In this document: positions 22,710 to 35,300 of the stretch, piece after piece
Position numbering within the stretch: the first letter of the stretch is position 1
How the letters are laid out: every line of letters begins with the position of its first letter
Assembly: GCA_034440615.1 (NCBI GenBank)
Contig: JAOTOM010005058.1
Span: forward strand, 1 to 64,000
Length of the DNA: 64,000 nt
Origin: Ashinkailepas kermadecensis
Lineage: Eukaryota > Arthropoda > Thecostraca > Neolepadidae
Reading direction: 5' to 3'
Notes under the pieces: generated by a model
The model's input: only the letters and a program-made list of their open reading frames with translations
Told to the model about the DNA's origin: nothing
The model's database searches: none
Translations under genes and position numbers: made by a program

Positions 22710-25697
22710 TCTTCATCAACTGGTTACATCGAATCACCACCGATACATTATTATAAATTGCCTATACCCTGGCAAATGTAAAGAAGTCTAGTCTTCTATC
22801 ATCAAATCAATTTTAAATCTGGGTGGTCCTCATTTAGTTGTGGTTGCTTCACTTCATTCCAAGAAGTCATAGCCGAAATATACGTTCGGCACCATGTCAA
22901 CGAGAACTGGGCCAATGTATCTGGGCTATGATGCAACTGGGGCAATACGCACTCAATCTCCCCACGTCTTATAGCGTTCTCGAGCCGGTCAGACGTTCTC
23001 CGTCCATACTGGTGCCGTTGTCATGACAACTGTACACCAGCTGATCATAACACCGCCCGGCAAATTATGTTTCATGGACGGCGTGGTAATTAGGTCAAGG
23101 GAGCTATACCTTGATATCGCCAGTACGTTTTACGAGCGGTTAATGTAGACCGCTGATCCGCATGGAGATAGTCTTAGCGAAAAGTGTGGTAGTGGTGTAG
23201 TATCGACAAATGTGGGATAATTTTATCGGCTTGAAGTAATTTGTTTGAATGTGAGTCAGACGTGCTTGTCGGTGTCCAAGGTGTTGCTGGTGCTCTCTGT
23301 TATCGATCGCTTTAAAACATTTTCTGTAGCTTCATTGGACATGTGTATATACTCGAAAAACAACCATTGTCCATTAACTTTTCAATGAATCCTAAAGCAT
23401 TCGTAAAATAGCTGGATTGTCTCTAAACTCTGCTGGATATCGAACTTTGTGACATGCATGCTGATATAAACAATCAGTTCTGGGGCTTGCAGAAGTGTGT
23501 CGTGCCGAAGCCATCTCGACCCATCCATCCACTTCGGGCAAACGGCAGAAATGTAATGAGCAGTTTGCTTGCACAATTAAACGCCTGCCATCACAGTATT
23601 GTGATTATGGACTGGCTCAACCGAATGCTACATTGTAGGGGCTTGAACCATTTCGAAAATTTAAGAAACTTCACCTTCGCCAAGTAGGGACCGGGATAGT
23701 AGATACGTATACCACGTACCATATTGATGCGTCTTGTGGGAACCTATGGGTTGCTATGTATTGAGAATGGCGTGCTACTTCAGTGCATCATTTACACGAT
23801 TGTTTCTGCAATTCACATACCCGTAAAAAGCAAATGTGTGATGTATGTAGTGTATAGATGTAGTGGGATGTATTAAACGCAGAATCGCCGCCCATTCGCG
23901 CACCCATGTTCAAAACTGAGCGTCATTGTTTTCCTATGCGTTATTGATATTGACTCCGTTTCCACGGGCAGGCAGATTACGTACTGATCGGATCAGGTTC
24001 AGCGGCATGCCGGTAATCGGCAAAATATCTACCGTTTGCATGAGTAATCTGCCACTGAGCAGCTCGGCGCTGATCGATAACATCGTGGATCGGCGCGGGA
24101 TTAGTAGAAACATTTCTCGCGCGGCCGATGCAATTGCTGACGCAGTAACTCGGCTTTTGCAGATTTAATCAGCAGCGTGTTTCCCAATGTACGGTCTCAG
24201 CCCTTGAGCAATCACCAACCCTGGTCCACAGAGATAGACGTCTGGCGCCGTAGTCAGGACCACGGACACAATGCCGAAGACTCGGACAATTGTGCAGGTT
24301 GAGCGCGGTGGCCGGTGGGGAAAGTATATAGTTATGAAATGTAAATATGATAAACCCAATACACATACATCGTATATATATTTTTTCGTTACAGAAGTTA
24401 GTACAACAACGGAATATATCGAAATAATTTGCAAAACAGCTAACAATCCCAATTTTACCACAGAAGGAATGACAAAGGTATGGTCGAATCGCAATAGAAC
24501 GTGCTGAGCATAAACGTTTGATGGGTTAGTAACAGGATTACTAGCCGGATTCCCAACCGGATTACGGGTGTTTCCATGACCGACGTGATCATTAATAGCG
24601 CTCCGATCGCAACCAGGGGCGATTAGAGCTGCCCACAGGGACAGGGTCATAGTTTCAAGGTCGCTCGACAATGTTGCCTGCCTGGTGCTTTGCATACTCC
24701 GAATCGTACAGCTGACGGCGCAAATTAATTACTGTTGCCAGCCAGCTATGGATCGATAGCAGCCTGTCCTAGCTGGTTTAAGCTTGTGACTTAAACCCAT
24801 TGCGAGGATTCAGAATGTGCTGAGTGGGACAAGGATGACTCTGGTGATCCTAAAGGGTATATTTTTCCTCATGTACGTCCATGCACAGATCCAAAGGGGA
24901 TGCAGGAACGACCGCCTCCGCCCCCGCCCCCTGGGACACGAAATACACCCATGCCGCCTGCTTTCCTCTTGTGCCTTGATATTCGGCCCACTTCCTTCAG
25001 TTCGCATAGCCGTCTCCCCGAGCTTAGGTAGGCACCCCCTGCAATATAACACCCATTCCCCTTGACGAAACTTTAGGTAATTCAGTCTGAGCGCCTATTA
25101 ACGACAGTGGCGTCTTCATGCATATTTCAAAAAGACCCTCTTAGCTCATAGCGACAGGGGGCCCTTCCAGCTTGCAATGATTGGAGCCCCTCATTCAGAG
25201 TTCTGGGTGTGGGGGAGGGGGCGGGGGGCGTCGGTACGCACAGTCACTCTATGCGACTGTAAACCATAGCCGACGGATACGCGATTTTTGGATAGATTCG
25301 TGGGCAAATAACAACGAAAAGTCGGAATCCTTCATGTCGTTCAGATTAAAACATAATCACATGCTCTCATTCACGGAAGGAATCGCGGTGTAAGACTCGA
25401 GGAATTATTCAGAACAAATTACGCCACCTCGTCGGGTGTGCGTAAAGCAAACGCAAGTCGACCGTAACGAGAACCAAATCATTCAGTTCCCAACCGCCAC
25501 GCTTTTGAAACCTTTTGCTATAGCATTTCAAGTCCTAATTACTTCACCCAGGCTAGACTTCAAACCTGTTACCGTCGTAGAAAAGATAATGCTGGATTTG
25601 TATGTGACGAAATTAAATTTTATTTCGCCACGGATAGTTTTCATCAGCGTGATGAAATATGGTTTATTAAAACGAAATGAAAACGTATGTATTACAG
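22710..25697 (+). other. Intron 1, middle part
   Basis: No exon recognised. Around 23960-24050 there are inverted GGCAGATTAC-type motifs (23972 region and GTAATCTGCC at 24044-24053), suggesting a small palindromic repeat. Nothing else can be supported. Confidence 0.45.
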
Positions 25698-25825
25698 TGG
25701 TGAAGAGTGCTGGTTGGTTATTAGGGTTTTAGGGCGCATCAACTGCATTGGTTATACAGCGCCCATAACAAAACTATTTAAACTGTGTTAATCCTAAGCA
25801 ATCGTAGTGTGATTGGTGAAGAGTG
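25698..25825 (-). mobile_element. 104-bp LINE-tail insertion, minus strand, with target-site duplication
   Basis: The insert at 25710-25813 is flanked by TGGTGAAGAGTG at 25698-25709 and again at 25814-25825 (12 of 12). On the minus strand it reads GTTATGGGCGC, TGTATAACCAATGCAGTTGA, TGCGCCCTAAAACCC, TAATAACCAACC. This is the 3' hairpin and tail of the LINE ending at 44575. It is the longest of the tail-only insertions and holds the whole hairpin. Confidence 0.85.
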
Positions 25826-28800
25826 TCTTCGGTCTCTTAATTGTATTGTTGACAGTTTCACCACAATATTATTTTTGAAGTACGCGCCTTATGTTATTCA
25901 AATAAGGGTTTTCTGGAGGGCGTATTCGGTCCCGGTTGAGCCGGTACCAACTAAGGGCGAACCCGCCAGCAGCCGGTCACTTTATGTGGTAACGTACCAC
26001 GACCTGTGTGCTCGAAACCGGGCGACCTCGCGGCTGCATCAGTCCGATGGAGAGTGCCGCGTTGAGCGGTTGATGGGCAGGAAGGCTGTGAGACAAACTA
26101 ACAGGTACGGCGGGGTATCTAGTCTAGTTCGACATTGCGGTACAATGCTTTTACGTTCCAAGTACGAAAACCATGTGTGGCAGATGAGCCCGATTTCGGC
26201 AACATTTCAGTCAATTTCGGCTGAAGTGTTGTTTTTTCCTCCACATATGCCTGAATTGAAGATATCATTTCCGCAGTCGCGCTCCTCAGTGAAATATCAA
26301 GCATGCATCCCATGTTTGAATGCAAGGTGCCAAACTGTCTAAATAGCTTCTACTTATTTCTGACTTCTTCGTTTCCGTAAACATTAGGTTGACTAAGATG
26401 GACATCTTTGCGGGTTGCCAAGAGAGCGCATTTGCGGCGGGTCCAGAAGTGTTCTGTCGCAGCATGGTACCCGATCCTCTGCCAATCGGCGTCGACACTG
26501 CGGGGAATCGGGTCTCGCGCAGTGTTGGATTTTCACTTCTCGTTCTTGGATTCGGAGTGTATAATCCTTGAGTTCATGCAATTACGGAGTGCATAATACC
26601 TGGTAACCATGGGGTGAATACAAATTACTGAGACAAAGAAATAAAGTCTTGTGTTTCCATTCAAGAAGTATACATTACAGGTGTTTCATCCCACACAGCC
26701 TAAGTATGCCGCCTGATGTTGGATCACATAAAAATAGTATTCACTGAGAATACAAACTTCACATAGCAGTCCTCTGTGTTGTGCTGCTGGAAAAGTGTTA
26801 AATATACTGTCATTGGCAAGAAGTGATGCATTTAATCGTGATTGATTTTCCATGAGAGTTTGAATATATTTCAACTTCAGGTATGTAGGTATATTACTAT
26901 GATTAAATATATTATTCAAGCTTAGGGTCCACATCCACAAGACACGTCTTACACAGTTTACCACCATGAAGCAAACAAATTGGTTAGGCTTGGTTATGTT
27001 ATGATAAGTTGGGCTCTACTCTTAAGTTGGACAAGTTTTCATATCTAATGCTTTTTTATATTTCAAGAATTTGTTTTTCAACAATGAACCAGGCAAGGTT
27101 AGGTTATGTCAGGTTATGTTCTTTAGTTTGTATTTTTTAGAAGAAAAATACTGGTTGAAATTTTTCCTTTTTCAAGAGAATTGTTCTTTTTGCATTGAAG
27201 GTTAGGTCAGGTTAGGGTAGATTATGCCACACTTTTTCTTTTGCAAATTAATTTTTACACTATATTACCCAACTCCAAGCCCATTTATTGGTGTTGTTTT
27301 GCCTGCCAACTGGAAAGTATGTATTTACAGTGAAAGTGAGTGGCCCCACCATGTAAACCACATTTTTAAACATGGCATTGGAAAAAGGAATTTCAATAAC
27401 CCAAAATTACCCTAAACTGCAAATTTACAAATAGAAACAAAGTGATGATGAACAATAATTATGCCTTTCACATCAGGAACCACAAAACCTCAATATCCCT
27501 TATGGAAAATGATTGGTCCTGAACTCTGTGCTGATGAAGAATGCCCATGGCATGGTTGGATTAAACAAAATAATGTATCAGGACTGAAAAAAAAATGTTT
27601 CCAATAGGAAATTTGAATCCACTCATTCCATGCACCACCATAGGCATTATGTTAAATTTGGAAATCATTATGTCGCATTGGCAACAACAAAAGTGTACAA
27701 ATTTTCACCTGTGATTAGCATGCTCCAACTGTTACCCATCGAAAGCCAGCATTAATAGCAATTAGCCATATTCGCCGCAATAGCATTGGCAGAAAAAAAA
27801 CGGAATTCCTACAAGGGGTATGCCAGATAATAGGAGTCACAGAAGATAATAAAGCAGCACCTACCAGTTACTATTCCCATAGCACTGGTTACCCATAGTA
27901 AGCGGCTCTTTTCCCCGAGGCGCACACCTGAGGAGAACGAAAACAGAAAAACAACAACGGCTTCCTCCCCGGCTTCGTACCTTCGCCGTTGTTTAGACCC
28001 TTCCCTCGATAGGCCTTGGGCTGGCCGGGCTGGCCTTAACCTTCATCAGGGCTGGCAGCGACTTGTGTTACATTGTCACAAAAACAATGCAATCGAGACA
28101 AGCTGCTCTTTTGCCTTTGTCAACAAAGATTGCATCCCATTGGCTGAGTTCAAACCATTAAGCCAATCAGCAGCCTCCGTATAGTCAGCTGGAGTTGACG
28201 AAAGACCAGTAAGCGGCTGTTAACCACCCCTCATTTAGCAGTGTAGAACATGACGGCTAAATTTCCATTTTCCCGGAGTGGGATAAATTAGTTGTCGGAG
28301 TGGCATAAACACTATTATTGCCACCAGTTTGTAGTGTATTGAAACAATGTAGGTCATGAAATGGAAGGACACTGAAATTTCTAGTTATATGGTGGTCCAT
28401 TTGACTGGAAAATGTAACCAGATTTGAAGAACGTTTTGGTACCATTTAGGTCATTTTCTTGCGTAAAATCCATCGGATATCTTTTTTGTTTTATTGCTCT
28501 GGACTGGTCCAGGATGCGAAACGATCAGTTTTGTTCATGTCAAGTTATGTAGAACATCTCAATCTTAAAGGAAACAAAAAGGAATGCATTATTTATGGCC
28601 TTTCTTGGCCGTAGTTTAAAAAGCTCCCACCGGAGTGGGAGCTGGAGAGCCGCGATTCCATCGAATCCAAGAAGCGCCGTTCGGGTCTGGCCAGTCTGGG
28701 AATGGTGGTTTCCCTTCATTAGGCGAGCCGAGAATAAGGTTTCTTTCACTTGGCGAGGAATTTTTATGGTATGCACCGAGTTGCCCACTGGATGGAAAGA

Positions 28801-30890
28801 GACGAAAGAGGCTCGTTGTAGGCATCGCCAACCTTGGTAGAAACGACCTACGTATCTATTATCAATATCTTCGCCATTGAAATTATTGGCTGGGATAAGC
28901 CTCGTGAGTTGTATGATGGGATATAGTCCGATAATTCAGGGACCAGGTAGTGAGACTACTAGTTGATCTCGTGTAGTATCGGCCGACGTAGGAACTGAGG
29001 CCCAATTGAGGTTTCTTGAAATTTAATTATTCTTGTTGGTGTAAACTTCAGTATCAAAGCAGAAATATAGCTACCTAGCTAGAATGATGTATGCACAACC
29101 AGCTTAATGTTGAGAAGTATGGGTAGCCATAGCAAAATTGTGATTCCTTATATTTTGCAGTGGTGCACATCTGTATCCCTCTGTTGGTGCCCATGCATGC
29201 AGTGGCACAACCTAGGACAGGGTTGTTTTATATTCGGGGGGAGGACAAAGTGGACCCTCAATGTTTGCTTTGCTTCTCAAATGACTTCAACTTTTAACAT
29301 GGGGCTCAATGGAGTGTGCCCCCAATCTATTTCACCCTGCCCATTGCCTTTCACGTATTTCCCCCTCCCCAATAATTTTCATAAATGAACATCCGTGACC
29401 TGGAAATAGTATTTTCATAAGTGTGTTCTTAATGTGTTGGATTTGGATGGAAGAACCTTTCAGCTTGTCTTGTTTTGTTTTGGAAATAAAGCTTTCATTT
29501 TTGTAAGACAATATATTTTCAGGAATAAGGGGGGGATTGTTACTGTTCCGTCCCCTTCAGTGCACGGATACAGTAACTCACAAGCATTGTTGTGCTCTAG
29601 CAAAATGTTTCAGGAAATTGTGAAGTGCACCCCACCTCATACCCCAATAAACTCCATTATTTGTTTTTGTGTTGTCCCTGCAGCTTCCTGAACATTCCTA
29701 TGCCATGACAAATCATAATATATGTCCACAAATATTTTGGGGATGTGATTGCTTTTGTGATTTGCAAGTTGTGTAGGGACTTCTCTAGTTCTCTAGTTCT
29801 GTCTATCCTTGCATTCTTCTGAACACTACTGATTCCAGCATTTTCACAAATGAATAATGTACACATGAAGGCATGGCTGTTTATTAATTCACATGTTTCA
29901 GACAATTGCATACCACCTGCACCATTTCATGGAACAAATACATTGGTATTAATGTTGTATGCAGATTGCAGAGTGATCCTTAAGCATCTGCTGTCATCTG
30001 TTGCACATGCTAGCAAGCTGGCACTCGTCTAGTCTTGCTTGCATCTAATTTTCTGTTCCACTTCTGCATCCTCTTGGAATGTTGCTGCAGCTCTCATGGT
30101 CACCTGAAATAACAAATGTGCATTATCCTCAATGATGTTCCCTGAATTATCAGACTATATCCCATCATACAACTGGCAAGGACATAACATGGCTAGACAA
30201 GATGAAGAGCACCAAAACTAGAAGGGTTTTTAATTATCAGCCATTGATTACCATATGTTATAGGCCCTTGGAGCATGCTGCATCCTCTGCTTCATCACAA
30301 TCCAATAATACTATTGGATTATGGCAGCTGGTTGAGATTGCTGTTTAAGCAAGGCTCTTCACGATATATCATGTAATGTAAGGAGTGGATTTTTTTTGGG
30401 AGTGTATAATTCTTTGGATGACAAAAGTTCCAAAAAAGGACCATATTTCCAACACTGGTCTCGCGTCCTTCTCAAACTTTGTGAAATACAGCATTGCGCC
30501 TGTCGTGTTGCATGGTAAAACAGCTTAAAAACTATCTCCTTCCCCTACCCAAAATGCATAGCGATGCATGTGCCCATGCCTGCAGCAGGGGAGCTCCATA
30601 GCCCGCCTCTTGCCCTCGTTCGTCCAGCGCTCCTGATGGGTCTTATACTGGTATCGGGTAAAAAAACGTGGAGCAGACGTGGTAGCAAGTGTTGAAAAAC
30701 GGGGGAAGAAGGAAACAGCGGCAGAGAATGCGTAAACACAACGGACACGTAGGCTTCCAACATGATATTGTTATTTGCCAACGCAAAGGTTCACTCCGAT
30801 TATAAATTACGGGATGGCTACGGAATAAGCATCGGTTCAACGACTTCGTCGAAGCCCTGACGGCTTTTCGGGACAGGAAGCCGGCGCCTT
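25826..30890 (+). other. Intron 1, distal part
   Basis: AT-rich and without recognised exons. GGTTAGG-type motifs occur at 26985-27215. A CAGTGGCACAACCTAGG end at 29200 resembles the hAT MITE end at 43024, but no partner end or duplication was found. Confidence 0.5.
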
Positions 30891-32071
30891 GCGTAGCTTA
30901 ACCGAGTGGTTAGTTTACCACGTTGGAGGCTGATCATCCTTCAATCTGTGGTGGAGACGCGGTCGGATTGGCATTCGCCGAAGGCCAATACACGACGGGG
31001 GTGGATCCTGGAATTGTCATGGGGTACATTTCCTCGGAGGAGCCCTTCGGTTGAAAATTTGTCGAGCGGGGAAGGGGAGGGTGCACTCGAGCCTTCCTGA
31101 AGATGCGCCTTTCCCGGGCGAAGGTGTGTTACCTCGCCATGAGGTAGGACATAACCCTAGTGCCTTCCTGTATCTGCCTCATTTACACGGAGGTATGCTG
31201 TCTAACTTTCCTGGTTGATTAATTATGGTCCGCACCATATCGCGCTTCTAACTAAGCTCGAAATCGCGGCGGCTGGTACGGCCATATTTCAGGAGAACCG
31301 TAAGGGTGTGTGGATCGATCTGCCGAGCGCTGACATCGATCTGCTGGTATATCGAGCGTCGCTCAATGGTGACCCCACGCCCGTCTGCGCATTCAATGCG
31401 CTTTTCGTGTTTCGTGGTGGAGCGCTACTGCTGGCATTACATGTCTGCCAGGAGCATCGGTGGGCATTGGTGGAGAATTGCATAAATGTTCAAAGATGCT
31501 TTTCCATTGGTTTCAACAGGTCCTGAAGATTTCCAGGGATGCTTTCCCATAAAGTTCTATGCTCAATTTCATGAATGCTCAGCAGGTTTCAAGGGGTGCA
31601 CAGGCACTCCTAAAAATACAATTATCCACCCATGTCGGAGCTTCCCAGAAATTGTGCATTGTGTGCGAGTGTGTTGGGGTTGGGAAAGCATCTTTATACT
31701 TTCCCATGTGGGCGAGTGGAAAGTGGACATCGCCCTTTCCACCCACTGTTTCTCCATGTCTACGCATCACCCACTGTTTCTCCATGTCTCCGCATCACCC
31801 ACTGTTACCCCCATGTCCTCGAATGGCCCACTGTTACCCCCCCCCCCACAACACACACACACCATGTCCCCACATCACCCGCTGTTATCACCCATGTCCC
31901 CACATCACCCGATGCTACCCCCATGTCGGTGCATGAGAACACACTGCACCCTCGTTGACTGATAATGCAGAAGCTCAGCGTGTTTCAGGCGCTGACACAA
32001 CAATGTAAGCACGGCCCTGATACTGCGTCCGTCGGGCTCAACTCACGCCGGATGTGCTGGTCTGCCGGCAG
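30891..32071 (+). other. Intron 1 end, with possible SINE-like segment
   Basis: 30891-31200 begins with GTAGCTTAACCGAGTGGTTAG, which resembles a tRNA A-box region, but no clear B box follows, so a SINE is only possible. An open frame at 31215-31526 has no recognised domain. The intron ends with CTGGTCTGCCGGCAG at 32071. Confidence 0.4.
31742..31930. repeat. 28-bp minisatellite
   Basis: CCCACTGTT starts at 31742, 31770, 31798 and 31827. Each unit contains a CCATGTC block and a GCATCA-like block. Later units are more diverged and broken by a C-run and a short CA tract (31838-31862). Confidence 0.85.
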
Positions 32072-32210
32072 GAGCGTTTCCAAAGCAACTGTGACGCTGC
32101 GTGCCGATCAGGACGTCGAGTACCGCTACTGCGTCTGCGTCGTGCTCAGCATGGATGGCGAGCGGAAGATGGTGATTCGTCGCTGGGAGACCGAGATGGC
32201 GCCTCGCAAG
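32072..32210 (+). CDS. GPCPD1: GPCPD1 exon 2: second half of CBM20 module
   Basis: Encodes SVSKATVTLRADQDVEYRYC, then a segment ending VIRRWETEMAPRK. This matches the family pattern (KATIxL, V-YRY, then HKWETxLxPR in the vertebrate protein) that closes the CBM20 fold. The acceptor is CCGGCAG at 32070-32071 and gives one base to complete the split codon from exon 1. Two donors are possible. AAG|GTCATA at 32211 is weak but keeps phase 0, as exon 3 needs. GCCG|GTACGT at 32224 is a better consensus but leaves one extra base that exon 3 does not accept. The end given here is the phase-compatible one. The exon end is part of a tandem triplication. Confidence 0.82.
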
Positions 32211-32327
32211 GTCATAGCTGCCGGTACGTAGGGATACCGAGATGGCGCCTCACAAGGTCGCCGCTGCCGGCACGTGGGGTGACCGAGATGGCGCCTGGCA
32301 AGGTCACCGCTTCCGGCACGTGCAGCA
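32190..32327 (+). repeat. 46-bp tandem triplication over an exon-intron junction
   Basis: ACCGAGATGGCGCCT starts at 32190, 32236 and 32282. Copy 1 is the end of GPCPD1 exon 2 plus donor sites; copies 2 and 3 lie in the intron. All three keep AAGGTC at the first donor. The second donor is GTACGT only in copy 1; copies 2 and 3 read GCACGT. Confidence 0.92.
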
Positions 32328-35300
32328 GTGACTGGCTGGGGCAGATTAGCAGCGGGGGCCTGACATCGTGGAAACGGTAGATCGAGTATTTTGGGATTGA
32401 GGGAAGCGGGCATGGTATCTTACGCACGAAACTTAAGACACTTCCCAGTGGATTTTACGCTCAGCATGGAATCAACGATCACGTCGAAGGCGTCATTACG
32501 GTAGATGCGCCATGAAGTTCAAGTAACAAACTGATTGGCATCGAAGGTGTTCGTTCTTGCCTGGGTGCCATTCGCAATCTGAAGAGACGTGATGTTCCAG
32601 CAGATAATTGTCCAATGACTAACTTATATATTTTTATGCTTGAAGCATCCAATTCGCATACCCCATCGTCATATTGAAGCAACGTTTCTGTTCTGGTCAC
32701 AACAATTGCCTCAAGCTATAACCCGTCTAAATATTAAGAACTACGAACACTTCTATTCTGTATACGGCCAGTCGGTATACGTCAACTACCCAGTTCACCG
32801 TATTCCTGTGCGACAGAAGGGGCACGGCTGGGGAGGAGGGAGTGGCCGAACCGGCATCTGCTCGAGGTTCTTCGCGTTCATTTTGGAGCAGCTTCCGTTA
32901 TACCAGCTGACTCGATGACCGTCCTTCCCTGCCTTTTTATCCTGTCAAAAGTTATAATGTCTTGTTACGAGAGGCGGTTCCAGGGAGAAATAGAGGCAGG
33001 CATGGTCTATCATGTGTACCGTTTCTGTCGATGCCCCATCACGTAGGGGCGTTGATTTCCGAAGAAAATATTGTGGGGTGGTGAGGCTGAAGGGCACAAT
33101 GCAAGGAGGCAATGGGCGGTCCGAAATATATTGGGAGAGGAGGGATACTCCCTAGGGCCTCTTGCTTAAAGTTAAATTTATTTGGTGGTGGAGAAAGTCC
33201 ACATTGAGGGGGCACTTCTCCTTAAAAGTATATAAAACAACATCCATACCGTCACATATTTGGTATGTTTGTGCTCCGTCGTATAAGCAGGTGATATACG
33301 ATGGGTGGTTCTTGAAGTCTTCCTGAGACGAGTTGTGCTTGATGACGTGATGTTTCAGAAAATAAGTGGCGTTTGCAGGGATTCAAAATTGGATGATTGT
33401 CAAGGTGACGTGCGTCGACAATAAAGTGCATTAGAATGCAACTAGGGTCTGGGAACACTCCATTGCATATTTTGCATAATTTTATGTCACCGATAACGGT
33501 ACTAGGGCAAAATGTGCCAATGTTTGAAAATGTCCGCAGCGTCCAAAAATGTCTGCTGCTGCTGGTCTCAAAGTTGACACCCGTATAAAGGAAAGGCCAG
33601 ACCACAGAGCACCTCATAGCGTCCAGCCTGTGATTGGGTCCCTATTTGGAATAAATTTATGATGCATTTGTCACGAGAAGGAAGATGAGACACTCTTCCC
33701 ATCGATATCGCCGAAATACCCACCCAATGGACATGTTTCATGTGGGTACAAACCGTATTTTTTCAAGTTTTACTAGTTATTTTTAATTCTAAATACGATT
33801 CATCAATTTTTTTTAAAGTCCTTAAAGCACTTAAATAATTCAAAAATCACTTCAGAATGCCTCCCCTTGTGATTGGTCAACATATCTGTGACGTCACGTA
33901 TGTCGAGGGTAGCGAAGGTCGACTGCCGGGCATTCGATTTTGCGTATTGGACGCTGCCGAGTTTGGATTAATCGTCACTGTTTTAGCTCAAATGGCATCC
34001 GACCGTCAGGCGACAATGGACCGCAGAAAACGCCGCTATTATGCCAGGGTGTAAGGTGCCACTTTGTGCCAAGGTGTAAAATACAACTTTCAGTAAGCCA
34101 GACACGATGTTCATCGGCCTTCCGAGTTCAAACAAGATGAGGAAGCCGTGGAGCGATGCTGCATGCCGAGATGGTCAAAAATAAACAGAGCACCACATTT
34201 GTTTTCATTGGTAGCTGTCAAACTTGTTCCATGCACAAAAACCCAGCTGCCTAGTTAAGGTGTGTCCCATTCATTCAAAATAATACTGGGGAAGGAAATG
34301 AGGGAGGTTGTTTGTGCTTTAATCATGTTGCATGTACATATTTTATTGATGGGACATGGAAAATGTGGTGATGTAGAAAAGGTACTTGCCTAAAGTCTCT
34401 TGATTTTCTTACCTCAAGTTATATTCCATTAGATGCATGTATTTCATCTCCCTGATGCCTATCTTTGACCTGGTGCATTTGGGTGTGGATTTTTCTGAGG
34501 CTGGTGTGCCTCGTCAAGCAGTTGGCCATACTTTGCAGTCTGGCTCTACACCCGCGTATGATTGATCACACAAGCCTACACTTGTGGAGAGCATCATGTC
34601 TTCCTACACCCATTGATAATTGAATACATTGACTGCTACACCAGCACAATTGACGCAACGCAAGAAAGCCCATTAAAATTCCACAACATGCCTGGCATTC
34701 CATGCACCTACAGAATCAACCTGAAAACCTGTACCTCATCTAAAAACCATATGTTGTGGCCAATGCATCCTTTTAATTTGCTATTTGATAGCAGTCCCTT
34801 CTCGTAATATCTCCATTGACATCAGCAAAACATGGCAACATTTGCATGAGGCATCATATTCAATGTTTTCCATCACAATGCTGATTAGAGGTCTTGACAT
34901 CTGCCAAAATATAATCAATGTATGCACACATTTCACACACATCCCCATGTAGGGGAATACATGAGAGGCGTCGAAATGAAGGTGTTGGGGAAATGGAACA
35001 TGTTCAGATACCCCCCCTTCCCCTATTTCCTCATGTAGGTATTTCAACTATCATGTAATGAGAAATTAATGTTCAATAAATAAACTAAACATGTCATGAT
35101 TCATCAATCAATTATCAAGTTATTACAACATTGGGTACAGCTTACAATGTACCATTACCATGGAATGTCAGTTATCCCACTGTGGAATACAAATATAAAA
35201 GACATTCGAATGTATAAACAGCTTCTCTTTCACTGGAGGGGAAGCCATGGTGTCCAGTTAAGGCACATATAATTTATGCCATGACCCTTCCCATTATTTC

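Noticed and set aside
31215..31526. 103-codon frame that looks protein-like
   Set aside because: No recognisable family, no partner exon, and an equally open frame on the other strand.
32072..32223. Exon 2 ending at the better GTACGT donor
   Set aside because: It leaves one base that cannot join exon 3 in frame. Not fully excluded, since an extra unrecognised exon could lie between.
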